From a virus: a DNA stretch of 62,051 bases. This document shows positions 22,711 through 32,095 of this stretch, piece after piece (the first letter of the stretch is position 1; the number at the start of each line of letters is the position of its first letter). The notes under the pieces were generated by a model, which ran no database searches, was not told the origin of the DNA, and worked only from the letters and a program-made list of their open reading frames with translations. The translations under genes and the position numbers were made by a program. The stretch spans positions 1 through 62,051 of IMG/VR virus record IMGVR_UViG_3300049259_000057; one strand, written 5' to 3'.

Positions 22711-22878
22711 TTAGCTGGGCGCGAAAAAGCCCTCGTGGTCGTCGTCGGCAAGGTCGGCCATGGTGACGCTGTCCCGGTCCGGATCGGTAGCCGCCGGGGT
22801 GACGTGATCGTGGGATCGGATGATGGTCGCCGCGATGCCGAGAGCGGCACCCACAGCAATCCAGAACAGGCGGGACAC
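22711..22878 (-). CDS. small single-helix membrane protein
   Basis: A 55-residue protein from the GTG at 22878. Residues 4-22 (LFWIAVGAALGIAATII) form one membrane helix, followed by an acidic tail. Its place directly before the lysin gene makes it a candidate holin or antiholin. The longer reading from 22959 would run into the preceding gene. Confidence 0.5.
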   Translation of the reverse strand: MSRLFWIAVGAALGIAATIIRSHDHVTPAATDPDRDSVTMADLADDDHEGFFAPS

Positions 22879-22894
22879 AGGGCGTTCTCTTTCG

Positions 22895-23797
22895 CTAGGG
22901 TCGGAGCCAGGCCAGGGAAATGGACGTTCGGGCGGCATTGCTCGCGGTGGCCCGGTCAATCGCGCCGGTCGCGGAGGACACCGCGTTAACGGAGAGCGCT
23001 GTGGACACGGCGAACCGCATGACGCACGTCAGGACGATGTCCACGGTGGGTGTGCCGGACGCCACCGGTACCGACGCGGCCTTATATATCGTGGCAAAAG
23101 TCGAGTCGGTGAGCTGAAGGAATCTGCCTATGGCAGCCGTTGAATCAGCGATGCGGCCCGCAATGTCGATGATCCACAGTCCGGCGCGTTGCAGCGTGAA
23201 CACCGAGTTGCCGGTACCGCTGACGCTGACATCATTAGATGAATAGTCGGCGGACGCGAACTGAACCGCGTTGTTGCCGGCTGCTAGTGCCTGATTCGCG
23301 GTGGTGGCCGCGCGGTAACGCGCCTCATGCACCTGTGTCGCGGACGGCGTGACTTGATTATCCGGGCCGAGCGCGCACACCGCGACCCAGGAACCGGCGG
23401 TGTATCGATAGAGCAGTCCATCGGTGGTGTTGTAGACAATCTGCCCCGTGTAGGGCGCGGTAATCGCTGACGTGGCCGACACCGCTACGGGAACATTGCC
23501 CCATCCGGTCCCGGTGTACGTCAACTGGTGCCCGGCGGCCGGGGCGGTCACGGTCACGTCCTGTTGAGCGGCTAGCGCGCTGGTGTGGACGTGGTCGGTG
23601 TGCGCGCTGCTGGTGCCGGTACCGGTGACGGGCGCGGGACCGATGGCGCTGGGCGGCAGGTTCGACAACGGCGCCCCGCCGCCCGCTGTGGTGGCCCCTG
23701 CCGCCGCTTGCTGCATCACCCGTAGCCGGGTCTCGATTTTGGCGATCCGGTCCACGAGGGACACGTCAGGGCGCGGCACGAATCCGGGTGCTGTCAT
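22895..23797 (-). CDS. minor tail protein with beta-sandwich head
   Basis: A 300-residue protein. A short coiled coil (IAKIETRLRVMQQAA) leads into a Gly/Thr-rich collar (TGTGTSSAHTDHVHTS), a GQIVYNTTDGLLYRYT repeat typical of tail fibres, and a C-terminal beta sandwich (about 160-300) that resembles C1q/TNF-like phage receptor-binding heads. It overlaps its upstream neighbour by one base. Confidence 0.75.
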   Translation of the reverse strand: MTAPGFVPRPDVSLVDRIAKIETRLRVMQQAAAGATTAGGGAPLSNLPPSAIGPAPVTGTGTSSAHTDHVHTSALAAQQDVTVTAPAAGHQLTYTGTGWGNVPVAVSATSAITAPYTGQIVYNTTDGLLYRYTAGSWVAVCALGPDNQVTPSATQVHEARYRAATTANQALAAGNNAVQFASADYSSNDVSVSGTGNSVFTLQRAGLWIIDIAGRIADSTAAIGRFLQLTDSTFATIYKAASVPVASGTPTVDIVLTCVMRFAVSTALSVNAVSSATGAIDRATASNAARTSISLAWLRP

Positions 23798-24945
23798 CAG
23801 CTCACCGCCACTACGGGCTGTAGGCCGAGTACAGCCGTGTCGTAGGTGCTGCCGTTCCCGATGGAAATGATGCGATAGGTGTAGGTGCCGTCTGGAATGC
23901 GGCGGTGACCGACCACGGTAAAATTCGCGACGTCGCCGACCGAGATTTGATCGAGCGTCGGACTACCGGTCACCCGGCCGGACAGGTCGAGCCCATCAAC
24001 ACGCACCGTCGCCGAGGGAATGTTGACCGCCGTCGAATACGTGTTGACCCACTGCTGGGCGTAGCTGGCGAGCGTCGCGGGATCGGTCACCGAAGTGTGA
24101 TCACCGTTGACATCCTCCAACAGTGGATACCCGTTGGCCATGAGTGCCAGGTTCTGGGCGTTGCCCACCAACAGGTTGTATTGGCTGCCACTGCCGCGTA
24201 CATAGTCAGACAGCGTCATCTGTGACCCGTCACGGGAGAAATCCAGTTGCTGTACCGCCCCCCGGGGCCCGTAGTCCCAGCACCACGGCGAACCGAGCTG
24301 GCCGAGCCGGGGCGAGCCGATGCGCATCAACCATTGCAGGTAACCGGTGGTGTTCCACTGTGGCCGGAATTCGATTTCCGGTCCGTTCACCAACCCGGTG
24401 AGGTTGACGAGCATATCCGCGACAATATTCATGTCGAACCCGTAGTACGTGATGGTGTTCGTGCCGGCCGGGTCGTCCGGGGGCAAAGCAATCGGCAACG
24501 TGCCTCGCGCGATCGTGGTGGCGACGATGTTCTTTGCCATCTGGAGATACGTCACGTTCGTGTATGTGGTGTCGACGGTGTTCACCGCCGGGTTGCCGCC
24601 CGTGAAAGCGGCAGGAAACAGCAGCCTTTTGGACAGCACTTTCCACAGGCCAGCGAACGTGACAGTCGTGTTGTTCTGGGTGTCCGTCATTTGCTCGCCG
24701 ACAACCGGGCCGCCCTGGCACACGAAATTCCGGTAACACACCGCCCAGGACCACCGCCACGGTTGACTCAGCTCCTCTATGTCCGCAGTGGACATGCCAT
24801 TGCCACCGAGGGGCACCGTGACGGACCCGGACCCGGGATCGTTGACCTTGTAGCCCCATTGGTTGACGTTGACGAACGGGATTTCGGCGGCCACTCGTCC
24901 GGTGGTGGTTTCGACCGCGTACACCGTCCAGTCCTGTTTAGCCAT
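23797..24945 (-). CDS. tail tip protein (Gp37-like)
   Basis: A 382-residue protein (GTG 24948 is an alternative start). AVETTTGRVAAEIPF and VTVPLGG at the start, then LWKVLSKRLLFP and a long alpha/beta body ending VGHRRIPDGTYTYRIISI. This matches the tail protein that follows the distal tail protein in many actinophages and probably forms the baseplate hub. Confidence 0.75.
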   Translation of the reverse strand: MAKQDWTVYAVETTTGRVAAEIPFVNVNQWGYKVNDPGSGSVTVPLGGNGMSTADIEELSQPWRWSWAVCYRNFVCQGGPVVGEQMTDTQNNTTVTFAGLWKVLSKRLLFPAAFTGGNPAVNTVDTTYTNVTYLQMAKNIVATTIARGTLPIALPPDDPAGTNTITYYGFDMNIVADMLVNLTGLVNGPEIEFRPQWNTTGYLQWLMRIGSPRLGQLGSPWCWDYGPRGAVQQLDFSRDGSQMTLSDYVRGSGSQYNLLVGNAQNLALMANGYPLLEDVNGDHTSVTDPATLASYAQQWVNTYSTAVNIPSATVRVDGLDLSGRVTGSPTLDQISVGDVANFTVVGHRRIPDGTYTYRIISIGNGSTYDTAVLGLQPVVAVS

Positions 24946-24961
24946 CACGCCCCCAGCGGGA

Positions 24962-26095
24962 TCAGGACGGAATCACTTCAACGTCAAGGAATGTGCCGGT
25001 CAGCCATCCCGCGTAGGGTGCGACACAACTGGCCATGCCGCCCGCGAAAGCGTTGAGATACACGGTGTGCGCCCCGGTGTAGGGCCCGGTGGTGTGGCTC
25101 GGGAACCCGGTCCACGAGTCCAGTGACGAATTCGTCCAGGCCGCGAAACCGTTCGCCGAACCGATGCCGGTGCCACCAACGCTGTCCAGGGTCAACCGCA
25201 ACGCGACATAGGGCGGTGAACCTGCCGTGAAGGTGGGATACCCGTTCCAGTCGATTTGTGCGGACACGCGGAGCAGATACGGATAGCCGGGGTCGGCCAC
25301 GGTGCAGGTAGCCAGGTTCACCGACGTGGTGGGTATGGTGATATTGCTGGTGCCGTTGGCCCATGCCGGGGTCTTGACGGATGGCTTCACGCCGCGCCAC
25401 ACCGAGCCGTCCCAGTACCGCAGACCGCTTTTGAGCGCGGTCACCGCGTCATGGGTGTATTCACCGACGAACGAACCAGCATCGCCGGTCAGATCACCGG
25501 GCAGCAACGCGCGGATACCGCCCATGGCCGACGACTTCCGGACATCCGTGATGTTGGCCGTGGTAATGGGGTTGACGTTGGTGGCGCGGAGCATTTGCGC
25601 CAGAGCCAACGCGCCGGTAGGTATCGCCGGTACCGCTGGACTCGCGCCCGGGGTTCCGTTGACGATGAACAGTTGCCCGCCTTGAGTTCCCGAGTCGCCG
25701 ATCGCCGCGTCAATGACCTGCACCGCCAGCACGTCGATACGCGGATTGGTGGACGATGCCGGGTCACCGACCACAGTGGACGTGGATGTGAACGTGACGA
25801 GGTACGGGCCACCAGCCGCGCCTGCCCGGGGGATGACGCACGTGCCGGGTGCCACCAGTACCGACGCGCTGGCCGTACCGGTCTGCGACACCGACAGGTC
25901 TGTGTTGCCGGTGCTGGTGCCGGCCGAGGACAGCACGCCAGCGCGCCACACGATCGGACCGCCCGGTGCGGGGGCGGCTGCGGCGCCAATCAATCCCATG
26001 CGGTAGTTCGCCGCCGTGTTGACCGGACTGGTACCGGCGGCATTCATCAAGGGAATGGCCGACGCGCTCTGTACTGGTGTACCCGCCCACGCCAT
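24962..26095 (-). CDS. minor tail protein
   Basis: A 377-residue Gly/Thr/Ala-rich beta protein between the tail tip and distal tail genes. NPRIDVLAVQVIDAAIGDSG near residues 120-140 is a phrase common in phage baseplate or fibre proteins. The C-terminal 140 residues look like a carbohydrate-binding-type beta domain. The exact role is inferred from position. Confidence 0.7.
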   Translation of the reverse strand: MAWAGTPVQSASAIPLMNAAGTSPVNTAANYRMGLIGAAAAPAPGGPIVWRAGVLSSAGTSTGNTDLSVSQTGTASASVLVAPGTCVIPRAGAAGGPYLVTFTSTSTVVGDPASSTNPRIDVLAVQVIDAAIGDSGTQGGQLFIVNGTPGASPAVPAIPTGALALAQMLRATNVNPITTANITDVRKSSAMGGIRALLPGDLTGDAGSFVGEYTHDAVTALKSGLRYWDGSVWRGVKPSVKTPAWANGTSNITIPTTSVNLATCTVADPGYPYLLRVSAQIDWNGYPTFTAGSPPYVALRLTLDSVGGTGIGSANGFAAWTNSSLDSWTGFPSHTTGPYTGAHTVYLNAFAGGMASCVAPYAGWLTGTFLDVEVIPS

Positions 26096-26106
26096 AGCTG
26101 TGACTC

Positions 26107-26979
26107 CTAATAGGACGCGTCGCCATAGGTGACGGTGAGAACCCCGGTGTCCGCCGGATTGGTGCTGCGAAACAGAACCGTGACCGAGCTGTACGCGGGC
26201 ACAGAGAACCAGTTCAACGCGGTCACGAGTGCGCGTCGATTGATTCCGTTGAGTAGCACGCTGCCGGTGGCAAAATCGATCGTCAGCGCGTCGGTACTGG
26301 CCAACGTCCCGTTGTAAGTCACCGTGTCGCCCGTGTCGGCCCGGGTTAGGCTCGGCGTGGTGAGCGGCCCCACGAGGGAGCAGTACGGGTCAGCGTCGGC
26401 ACTGCCGGCATTGCTGATGGGCACGGCCCCGGGGGCGCCTGGCGTGCCGTAGGACACGGGATAGGTGACGGGATAGGTGACACCACTGGACCCGCCGGAC
26501 GCGAGCGGCACGGCCACCGTGGTCAACGTCGTGGCGAATTTACGTGGATCTGGTGCCACGAGTTGAATCGAGAAGGTCACCGCGTAGGGGCCGATCGGCG
26601 TCGTCAGGATTTCGCCGTCCAGCACCACATTCGCGTACGACTGATAGCCGGACTCCTCGGTGACCGTGAGTGGATACTGCTGGTGCGGGTCGGGACAAAT
26701 CCCCAGCAGTGTGCGCACAGCCGACCGCAACGCACCAACACTGTTCGTCGCGGACAGCACGCCTTGCAGGACGATGACGCGCCCACCACGAAACTCGTTA
26801 CCACGAAACACGCCGCGCGCGGCTGGCTTGTCGACCCGAGCCGTTTTGATGGCTGGGCTGGCAAACCAGCCACTTTCGCTGGTGAGAAGCCAATCGCACC
26901 CGTTGACGTCGGTACTGCCGTTGATGACGATGCCGCCGAGCGCGAATTGGCAACCGTAATAGATCGGGTCATAGAGCAC
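26107..26979 (-). CDS. distal tail protein (Dit-like)
   Basis: A 290-residue protein immediately after the tape measure gene. It has a beta-rich N-terminal half with RGGRVIVLQGVL and the C-terminal galectin-like half expected of siphovirus distal tail proteins (VLLNGINRRALVTALNWFSVPAYSSVTV). It would form the ring joining tube to tip. Confidence 0.8.
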   Translation of the reverse strand: MLYDPIYYGCQFALGGIVINGSTDVNGCDWLLTSESGWFASPAIKTARVDKPAARGVFRGNEFRGGRVIVLQGVLSATNSVGALRSAVRTLLGICPDPHQQYPLTVTEESGYQSYANVVLDGEILTTPIGPYAVTFSIQLVAPDPRKFATTLTTVAVPLASGGSSGVTYPVTYPVSYGTPGAPGAVPISNAGSADADPYCSLVGPLTTPSLTRADTGDTVTYNGTLASTDALTIDFATGSVLLNGINRRALVTALNWFSVPAYSSVTVLFRSTNPADTGVLTVTYGDASY

Positions 26980-26991
26980 GACGCCCCCCGG

Positions 26992-29900
26992 TCACAGTCG
27001 GGCGCGCATGTGCGCGGTTTCTCGCCGCTCAATTTCGTGCGCGACCGACGAAGGATCGTGACTGGTGATGAAATATTGGTGCGTGCCACTGGTTTTCGGC
27101 TGGGACAGGTTGGCGCGCATGACATCCCACTGGCTGCCGGTGAACACGGGTTCGGGTCGACGGGTCCAGTTGGCAATGACGCTCACACCGGGGGGGATAT
27201 AGCCACCACCGTCGTAGCCCTTCGGGGGCAAATTCGCGTTGGCTTGCTGCACGTGGCTAATTCCGTGGTACCGGGATTGAATATAGTTGATGACGGCCGC
27301 GACGTTGGCCACGGGATTGGTCATCGAATCCGGGAATGCCTTGTTGCGGTACGCCTCGAACGTGCCAATGATCGTTTGGCCGAGACCGGTCGACGGGTGC
27401 CCAGCCTGGGCGTTCGAATCGGTGAGATTGACCGCGTTAGGATTCCATCCCGATTCCCGGGTGATGAGGGTGTTGAGCCCTGCCTCCCATTGCGCCCAGT
27501 CGGATTGCGGGATGCCGTCAGCGGCTAGCGCGTTCGTGATGATGTTGAGCCGCGCGCCCGTGGGGATCGTGCCACCGATCGCCGCACCCGATGCGTTCGC
27601 TGCCGCGTCCTTAGCGCCGAGGAACGAAAGAATGTCACTTTCGATCTTGTTGGCCAGACCGGCGAGCATTTTGACCGGTTCACTGCTCTGACCACCGGGA
27701 ATGCTGCTGATCAGCGGCTTGATCACCGAGTCGAAAAACGTCGACGCTGCCGCGCGGAGCCCACCCAGGGCGACATTCTTCACCGCGCTCCACGCGGAAC
27801 TGGCCGCACTGCCGATGCCGCCGAGAAGGTCACCAACAAACCCGCCAAGCCCAAACCCGGGCAGGCCGCTACGGGTTGCTGTGGGCCCGTTCCCGCCGCC
27901 ACCGAACAGGCTGTTAAGCGCGTGAATGGCAGGCGCACCACCGAGACCGCGCACGGTAGCCGGGGTGAGAATTCCCTCGCCCGGCGTGACGAGCGCGTGC
28001 ACCGAGTCGACCGGCCCGGACCCGGGCACGATGCCGCCTCGTTCGAATGTCGGTAGATGCGGGTCCGGAATCAGCGGTATACTCAGGCCAACGGCACCTA
28101 GAATCCAGTTGATTCCTTTAATGATGCCGTCGTTCAAGATCGTTTTGATGACGAACTCGATCGGTGTGCCGAATGCCTTTTTCAAGCCCTCCCAAATGGA
28201 CCCGATCAAGCCGACGCCCTTTTTGAAAGCTTCCTGGAGATCGGCTAGCGCTAGCTTGAATCTCGCCCAGATCGGTTCAATCACACCGTGGTAGATGTCA
28301 CGGATCAGGTTACCTAGCCCGGTCCAGATAGGACGTACCACGTTGTTATACAGGAAACTGAGCGCGGCCTGAAGAATCCTCCAGTCATTTTGCAGTCGCT
28401 GCCAGATAGGCAACAGGATATTGTCGTATACCCATTTCGCGGCGGCAGCGATAACGGACCAGAGGTCATGCCATTTCGCAGCCAGAATGCCCAGCGCGGC
28501 CTGAACAATGCGCCAGTCATTCTGCAACCGCGCCCAGATCACAGCCAGCACCGCGTCATATACTCGGCGAATGGCGTCACCAATGGCGTTCCAGATTTTC
28601 GCGAACCAGGTCGCCAGCACGTCAAGCGCGGCCATCACCAGGCGGTAGCCGAACACGATTCCGGCGACAATGGGCGCAATGGCGGCCTGATACACGGCCC
28701 GCGCGATATTGCCCATGATGTTCCAGGCCGCGACGACCTTTGGTGCCAGCCATTCAAACACCGCGCCCAGCGATCGCACGGCAATAACAATGGGTGCGAT
28801 CACCAGCGCGAGAATAACTTTCGCGGTGATCAGGAAAATGTCAGCGAGCACCGACAGGATTGGCTTGAGAATTGTCCGCCAGAGCCACATGAAAGCCTCG
28901 GCCACGGCACGCGCCCCGATGACGATCGCGCTCACCATGGGTTGAATGCTGTGCTGGTACAACCAGACGAACGCCGCGCCGATCTCATGGATGTGCGAAA
29001 TGATCAGGACGAAGAGGCCAATGCAAATCGTGATCGGCGCAAAGATGACGGCGAGCGCAATCGCAAAGATTTTCCAATGTTCGGCCAGCCAATGTACCGC
29101 GTCCATCACGGCGTGAAGCACCACGAGGAACACAGCTCGGAAGAACCGGCCGATATCGTCAACGATCCGGCGAAACGCGGTGAAGTGAAAATACGCGTAC
29201 ACCACGCCAGCGACGAGCGCCGCAATAGCCAACGTCAGCGCGACAACCGGATTCGCGGCGATCGCAGCATTCAGCAGCCAGATAGCCACTCGAATGTTGA
29301 GAATGACAGCCCGCACCGCATTCCACGCCATGATGGCGAGGCGTACGGCCACAATGGGGCCGACGAGCGTACCGATCACCGTCGCGACCAGGCCAATCCA
29401 CACGCGATTCTGGACGAGCCAGGCAACCGCACCCTGAAGTCCGATAATCATGGATGTCAGCACGGGTATCAGCTTTTGGCCGATCGAGATCACCCAGGAA
29501 CCGATGCCGGCGCGCACTTCGGCCAGTCGCTGATTCAAGGTGTTCTGAATCTCTGCCCAGCCGTGAACGTTGCCCCCGGCTTCCGTGGATGCGGCGGAGA
29601 TATCCCGGATGTTCTGTTGGGTTTTCGCGGCATTCTCGCCGGTCAGCATGAGTGCGACGTTCAGCGCGGTACTGCCGCCGGTTGCTTTCGCGAGTGCCTG
29701 GGTAAACGTCTGGCTCGCGTTGCCGCCGTTTTTCAATGCGTCGTTGAACCCGGTCGCGCGTTTCTCCGACGTGAGCCACTGTTTCAACAGATTGGCCTGC
29801 ACCGGGTCAATCGTTTTCAGACCCTGCGTCCATTCGTGCATCGACAGTTTGCCGTCGAGCATTTGACTGGCGATCGCGTGCAACTTCGGCGGCAGCGCCG

Positions 29901-31245
29901 CGAACATCGTGTTAGCGTCCGACGCGGCCTGTTTGGACTGGTTGAACGCATTAAATAGCGTGGTGCCGGCCGGGCCCATGTGGTGCAAGATCGCGTCGAC
30001 AACCTGTTGCATCGACCCGGCAATGCCAGCCTTGCCCAGATTCTTGGACAGGTCGGCCGAATTGATGCCGAGCGCGGCTAGCTCTTTCGTGGCCGCCAAG
30101 CTCGGGTTTGCCAGGCTACGGATAGCGTTCGCCAGGTTCTGCGCACTCTGGTCAGCCGATTCGCCGTGCAGCGTCATCGAGGACAAGTCGCCGAGGACTT
30201 CGGACATGTTGACGTGCGTAGCCGATGCGATCGGCAGGACAGCGGACATGGCGCCCGTCAAATCCTGAAATGTGGTCTTGCCATCGGACACAGCGGCAAC
30301 CAACCGGGACGTGACCAGCGCGGCATCCGATGCCGGCAAATGGTAGTCACGCAACGCGGAGGTCAGCGCATTCGACACCGTCGACAGATCGGCGTTCTCT
30401 TCTTTGGCGCCCTGCGCTGCCGCTCGCATCACTTTCAAGCCATCGGCACCGTGATAGCCGGCAGACTCGATGGTATACATGCCTTTGGACAGATCCTGGG
30501 CGGAAATACCGACCTGGCCGGCCATCGACAGGACACCGGAGCTAACCATGGCAAGGTTGCTCTGGAGTTCACCCGCCGTGGTAACCAAGCGTTCCTGTGA
30601 CTGTTGGAACGCGCCAGCCGCCTGCACACCTTTGACACCGAGGTCAATGGCCAGTGCGACGCCGACGAGCGCGCCGAGTTTGCCGTATTGCGCGGTGAGA
30701 CCGCCTACGGTGCCGCTGGTTTCCGCCGCCAGAGCCCTGACACGGCCCAGGGACGCCGATTCGGCATCGGTGGCAGTGGCGGACGCGGTCGCGGCGGCGG
30801 CGGCATTCTTGCGCGACACAGACAGCTCGGACGTGGCCAGCGTGGACCTGTCCGCAGTAAGGGCAACGTTCCGCTCGGCGGCGGCTAGTCGCTCTTCGGC
30901 GGCCACCACTTGTGACGAGTCCGCCGCGTACTTGCTCCGCGCTTCCGCCAACCGTTGCTCGGCGATGCGCACCCGTCCGGCGGCATCCTCTTCCCGGGCG
31001 TGTGCCGCGACCACTTTGGCCGCTGCCTGTTCGATCGCGAGTTGCGCTGTACGGGCACTGTTACCGATGGCGCTACCGGCGCCCATGCCAGCCCTGGCAG
31101 CCTGTTCAGAAAAAGCGTCCGAAAAGGACCGGCCCGTCTTGGCGCCCACTTCGGTGGCGGCCGGAACGACTTGTTTCTGAAGGATGGGGCCAAAGTCTTT
31201 GGCGGTGGGAAAGACGCTGACAGCAAGACTCGCGGCGGTGCCCAC
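26992..31245 (-). CDS. tape measure protein with lytic transglycosylase domain
   Basis: A 1417-residue protein that sets tail length and would travel into the host envelope. A long Ala/Arg/Glu coiled coil covers about 50-190. The TMP core (VGISAQDLSKGMYTIESAGYH, then SSMTLHGESADQSAQNLANAI) spans about 240-400. Hydrophobic segments occupy about 590-800. A soluble lytic transglycosylase-like domain lies at about 1225-1330, with RESGWNP and STGLGQTI. A 1417-residue product predicts a tail of roughly 200 nm by the usual 1.5 angstrom per residue rule. Confidence 0.95.
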   Translation of the reverse strand: MGTAASLAVSVFPTAKDFGPILQKQVVPAATEVGAKTGRSFSDAFSEQAARAGMGAGSAIGNSARTAQLAIEQAAAKVVAAHAREEDAAGRVRIAEQRLAEARSKYAADSSQVVAAEERLAAAERNVALTADRSTLATSELSVSRKNAAAAATASATATDAESASLGRVRALAAETSGTVGGLTAQYGKLGALVGVALAIDLGVKGVQAAGAFQQSQERLVTTAGELQSNLAMVSSGVLSMAGQVGISAQDLSKGMYTIESAGYHGADGLKVMRAAAQGAKEENADLSTVSNALTSALRDYHLPASDAALVTSRLVAAVSDGKTTFQDLTGAMSAVLPIASATHVNMSEVLGDLSSMTLHGESADQSAQNLANAIRSLANPSLAATKELAALGINSADLSKNLGKAGIAGSMQQVVDAILHHMGPAGTTLFNAFNQSKQAASDANTMFAALPPKLHAIASQMLDGKLSMHEWTQGLKTIDPVQANLLKQWLTSEKRATGFNDALKNGGNASQTFTQALAKATGGSTALNVALMLTGENAAKTQQNIRDISAASTEAGGNVHGWAEIQNTLNQRLAEVRAGIGSWVISIGQKLIPVLTSMIIGLQGAVAWLVQNRVWIGLVATVIGTLVGPIVAVRLAIMAWNAVRAVILNIRVAIWLLNAAIAANPVVALTLAIAALVAGVVYAYFHFTAFRRIVDDIGRFFRAVFLVVLHAVMDAVHWLAEHWKIFAIALAVIFAPITICIGLFVLIISHIHEIGAAFVWLYQHSIQPMVSAIVIGARAVAEAFMWLWRTILKPILSVLADIFLITAKVILALVIAPIVIAVRSLGAVFEWLAPKVVAAWNIMGNIARAVYQAAIAPIVAGIVFGYRLVMAALDVLATWFAKIWNAIGDAIRRVYDAVLAVIWARLQNDWRIVQAALGILAAKWHDLWSVIAAAAKWVYDNILLPIWQRLQNDWRILQAALSFLYNNVVRPIWTGLGNLIRDIYHGVIEPIWARFKLALADLQEAFKKGVGLIGSIWEGLKKAFGTPIEFVIKTILNDGIIKGINWILGAVGLSIPLIPDPHLPTFERGGIVPGSGPVDSVHALVTPGEGILTPATVRGLGGAPAIHALNSLFGGGGNGPTATRSGLPGFGLGGFVGDLLGGIGSAASSAWSAVKNVALGGLRAAASTFFDSVIKPLISSIPGGQSSEPVKMLAGLANKIESDILSFLGAKDAAANASGAAIGGTIPTGARLNIITNALAADGIPQSDWAQWEAGLNTLITRESGWNPNAVNLTDSNAQAGHPSTGLGQTIIGTFEAYRNKAFPDSMTNPVANVAAVINYIQSRYHGISHVQQANANLPPKGYDGGGYIPPGVSVIANWTRRPEPVFTGSQWDVMRANLSQPKTSGTHQYFITSHDPSSVAHEIERRETAHMRARL

Positions 31246-31262
31246 GTGGCCCCCTCGCGCGT

Positions 31263-31742
31263 CTACACGATGTCGGTGGCAGGGGCGTACACACGGCCGT
31301 CAGAGGGCACGGTGGCCGTGTCCAGTTGACCGCGCATCATGTCGGCCAGGGCGTCATGCACCTGGCGCGTCTCGTCCCGTTCCTGTTGCGCGTCCACGGT
31401 GTCCGGCCGGGGGACGGTCGACGGGCGCACACTGCCGCCGTGGGCGTTGGCGTAGTCGGCCCTGGCGAACGTGACCGTGTCCGCGACGTAGGCCACGAGG
31501 TACATCAGATCGGACCAGGGTGTACCGCGTTGTGCTTTCACGGTGGCCGAGTCGTCCGGCAGGTGCTGTATCAACACCAACAGGGCCCGCGCGGACATCT
31601 CACCGCGCCAGAACTGGCCGATGTCACGCCCCGGGTAGAACCGGGCTATGTCCGCCTCGATCTCCTCCGGATAGTGCGAGAGCAGCGACATTACCTCGGG
31701 AGTTTTGGGCGTTGCTGTGCCTCTTCGGCCATGATTTGCCAT
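31263..31742 (-). CDS. tail assembly chaperone, frameshift-extended part
   Basis: The frame that extends the upstream chaperone. Its useful product begins after the slippery site at 31703-31709, giving a fusion that ends at 31263 (ARFYPGRDIGQFWRGEMS, LIQHLPDDS, then a charged tail). Independent starts exist (31742), but the gene position before the tape measure and the perfect slippery site argue for expression by -1 frameshifting, as with lambda G/GT. Confidence 0.85.
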   Translation of the reverse strand: MANHGRRGTATPKTPEVMSLLSHYPEEIEADIARFYPGRDIGQFWRGEMSARALLVLIQHLPDDSATVKAQRGTPWSDLMYLVAYVADTVTFARADYANAHGGSVRPSTVPRPDTVDAQQERDETRQVHDALADMMRGQLDTATVPSDGRVYAPATDIV

Positions 31743-32008
31743 GCGAGCATGACGTCAGCGGACCGGCCGCCGCCCGCGAGGAGACGCGCGTGTTCCGCCT
31801 CGCCGAGGATCGCTTTCGCTGACGCAATGGTGCCGGTGGCGGACTCGATGAGTTCCTGTGCCTCTTCGGACACGAACATCGGATTCGGGATGTTCAGGGT
31901 CTCGCCGTTGTCGAGTTCCAACTCAATACCGGGTTCCATGCCGAGTGACTCAACGGCCTGTGACCGCATTTCGGCGAGCTTGAGACGCTTGTGGTTCGGT
32001 GACGGCAT
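31691..32008 (-). CDS. tail assembly chaperone, short form
   Basis: A 105-residue protein from the ATG at 32008, behind AAGGAAT. It is acidic and helical (LELDNGETLNIPNP, ESATGTIASAKAILGEAEHARLL), as usual for the G-type chaperone that coats the tape measure protein. The slippery heptamer lies five codons before its stop. Confidence 0.85.
   Translation of the reverse strand: MPSPNHKRLKLAEMRSQAVESLGMEPGIELELDNGETLNIPNPMFVSEEAQELIESATGTIASAKAILGEAEHARLLAGGGRSADVMLAWQIMAEEAQQRPKLPR
31703..31709 (-). other. programmed -1 frameshift site CCCAAAA
   Basis: In the short chaperone frame the minus strand reads C-CCA-AAA; slipping back one base gives CCC-AAA-ACT, which is the frame of the long form. 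It fits the X-XXY-YYZ rule exactly and occurs in the 52-base overlap of the two frames. Confidence 0.88.
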
Positions 32009-32095
32009 GGAATTCCTTGGTAGCAGAGGGGGCGGACGCACGGGGCGGAAGGGGGGATCAACAGGCGCCCCGTGCGTCCATTACAGAAGGGGAGG

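Noticed and set aside
28390-29958. 522-codon plus-strand frame
   Set aside because: It is antisense to the tape measure gene and its His/Asn/Asp-rich text is a typical shadow of high-GC codon bias.
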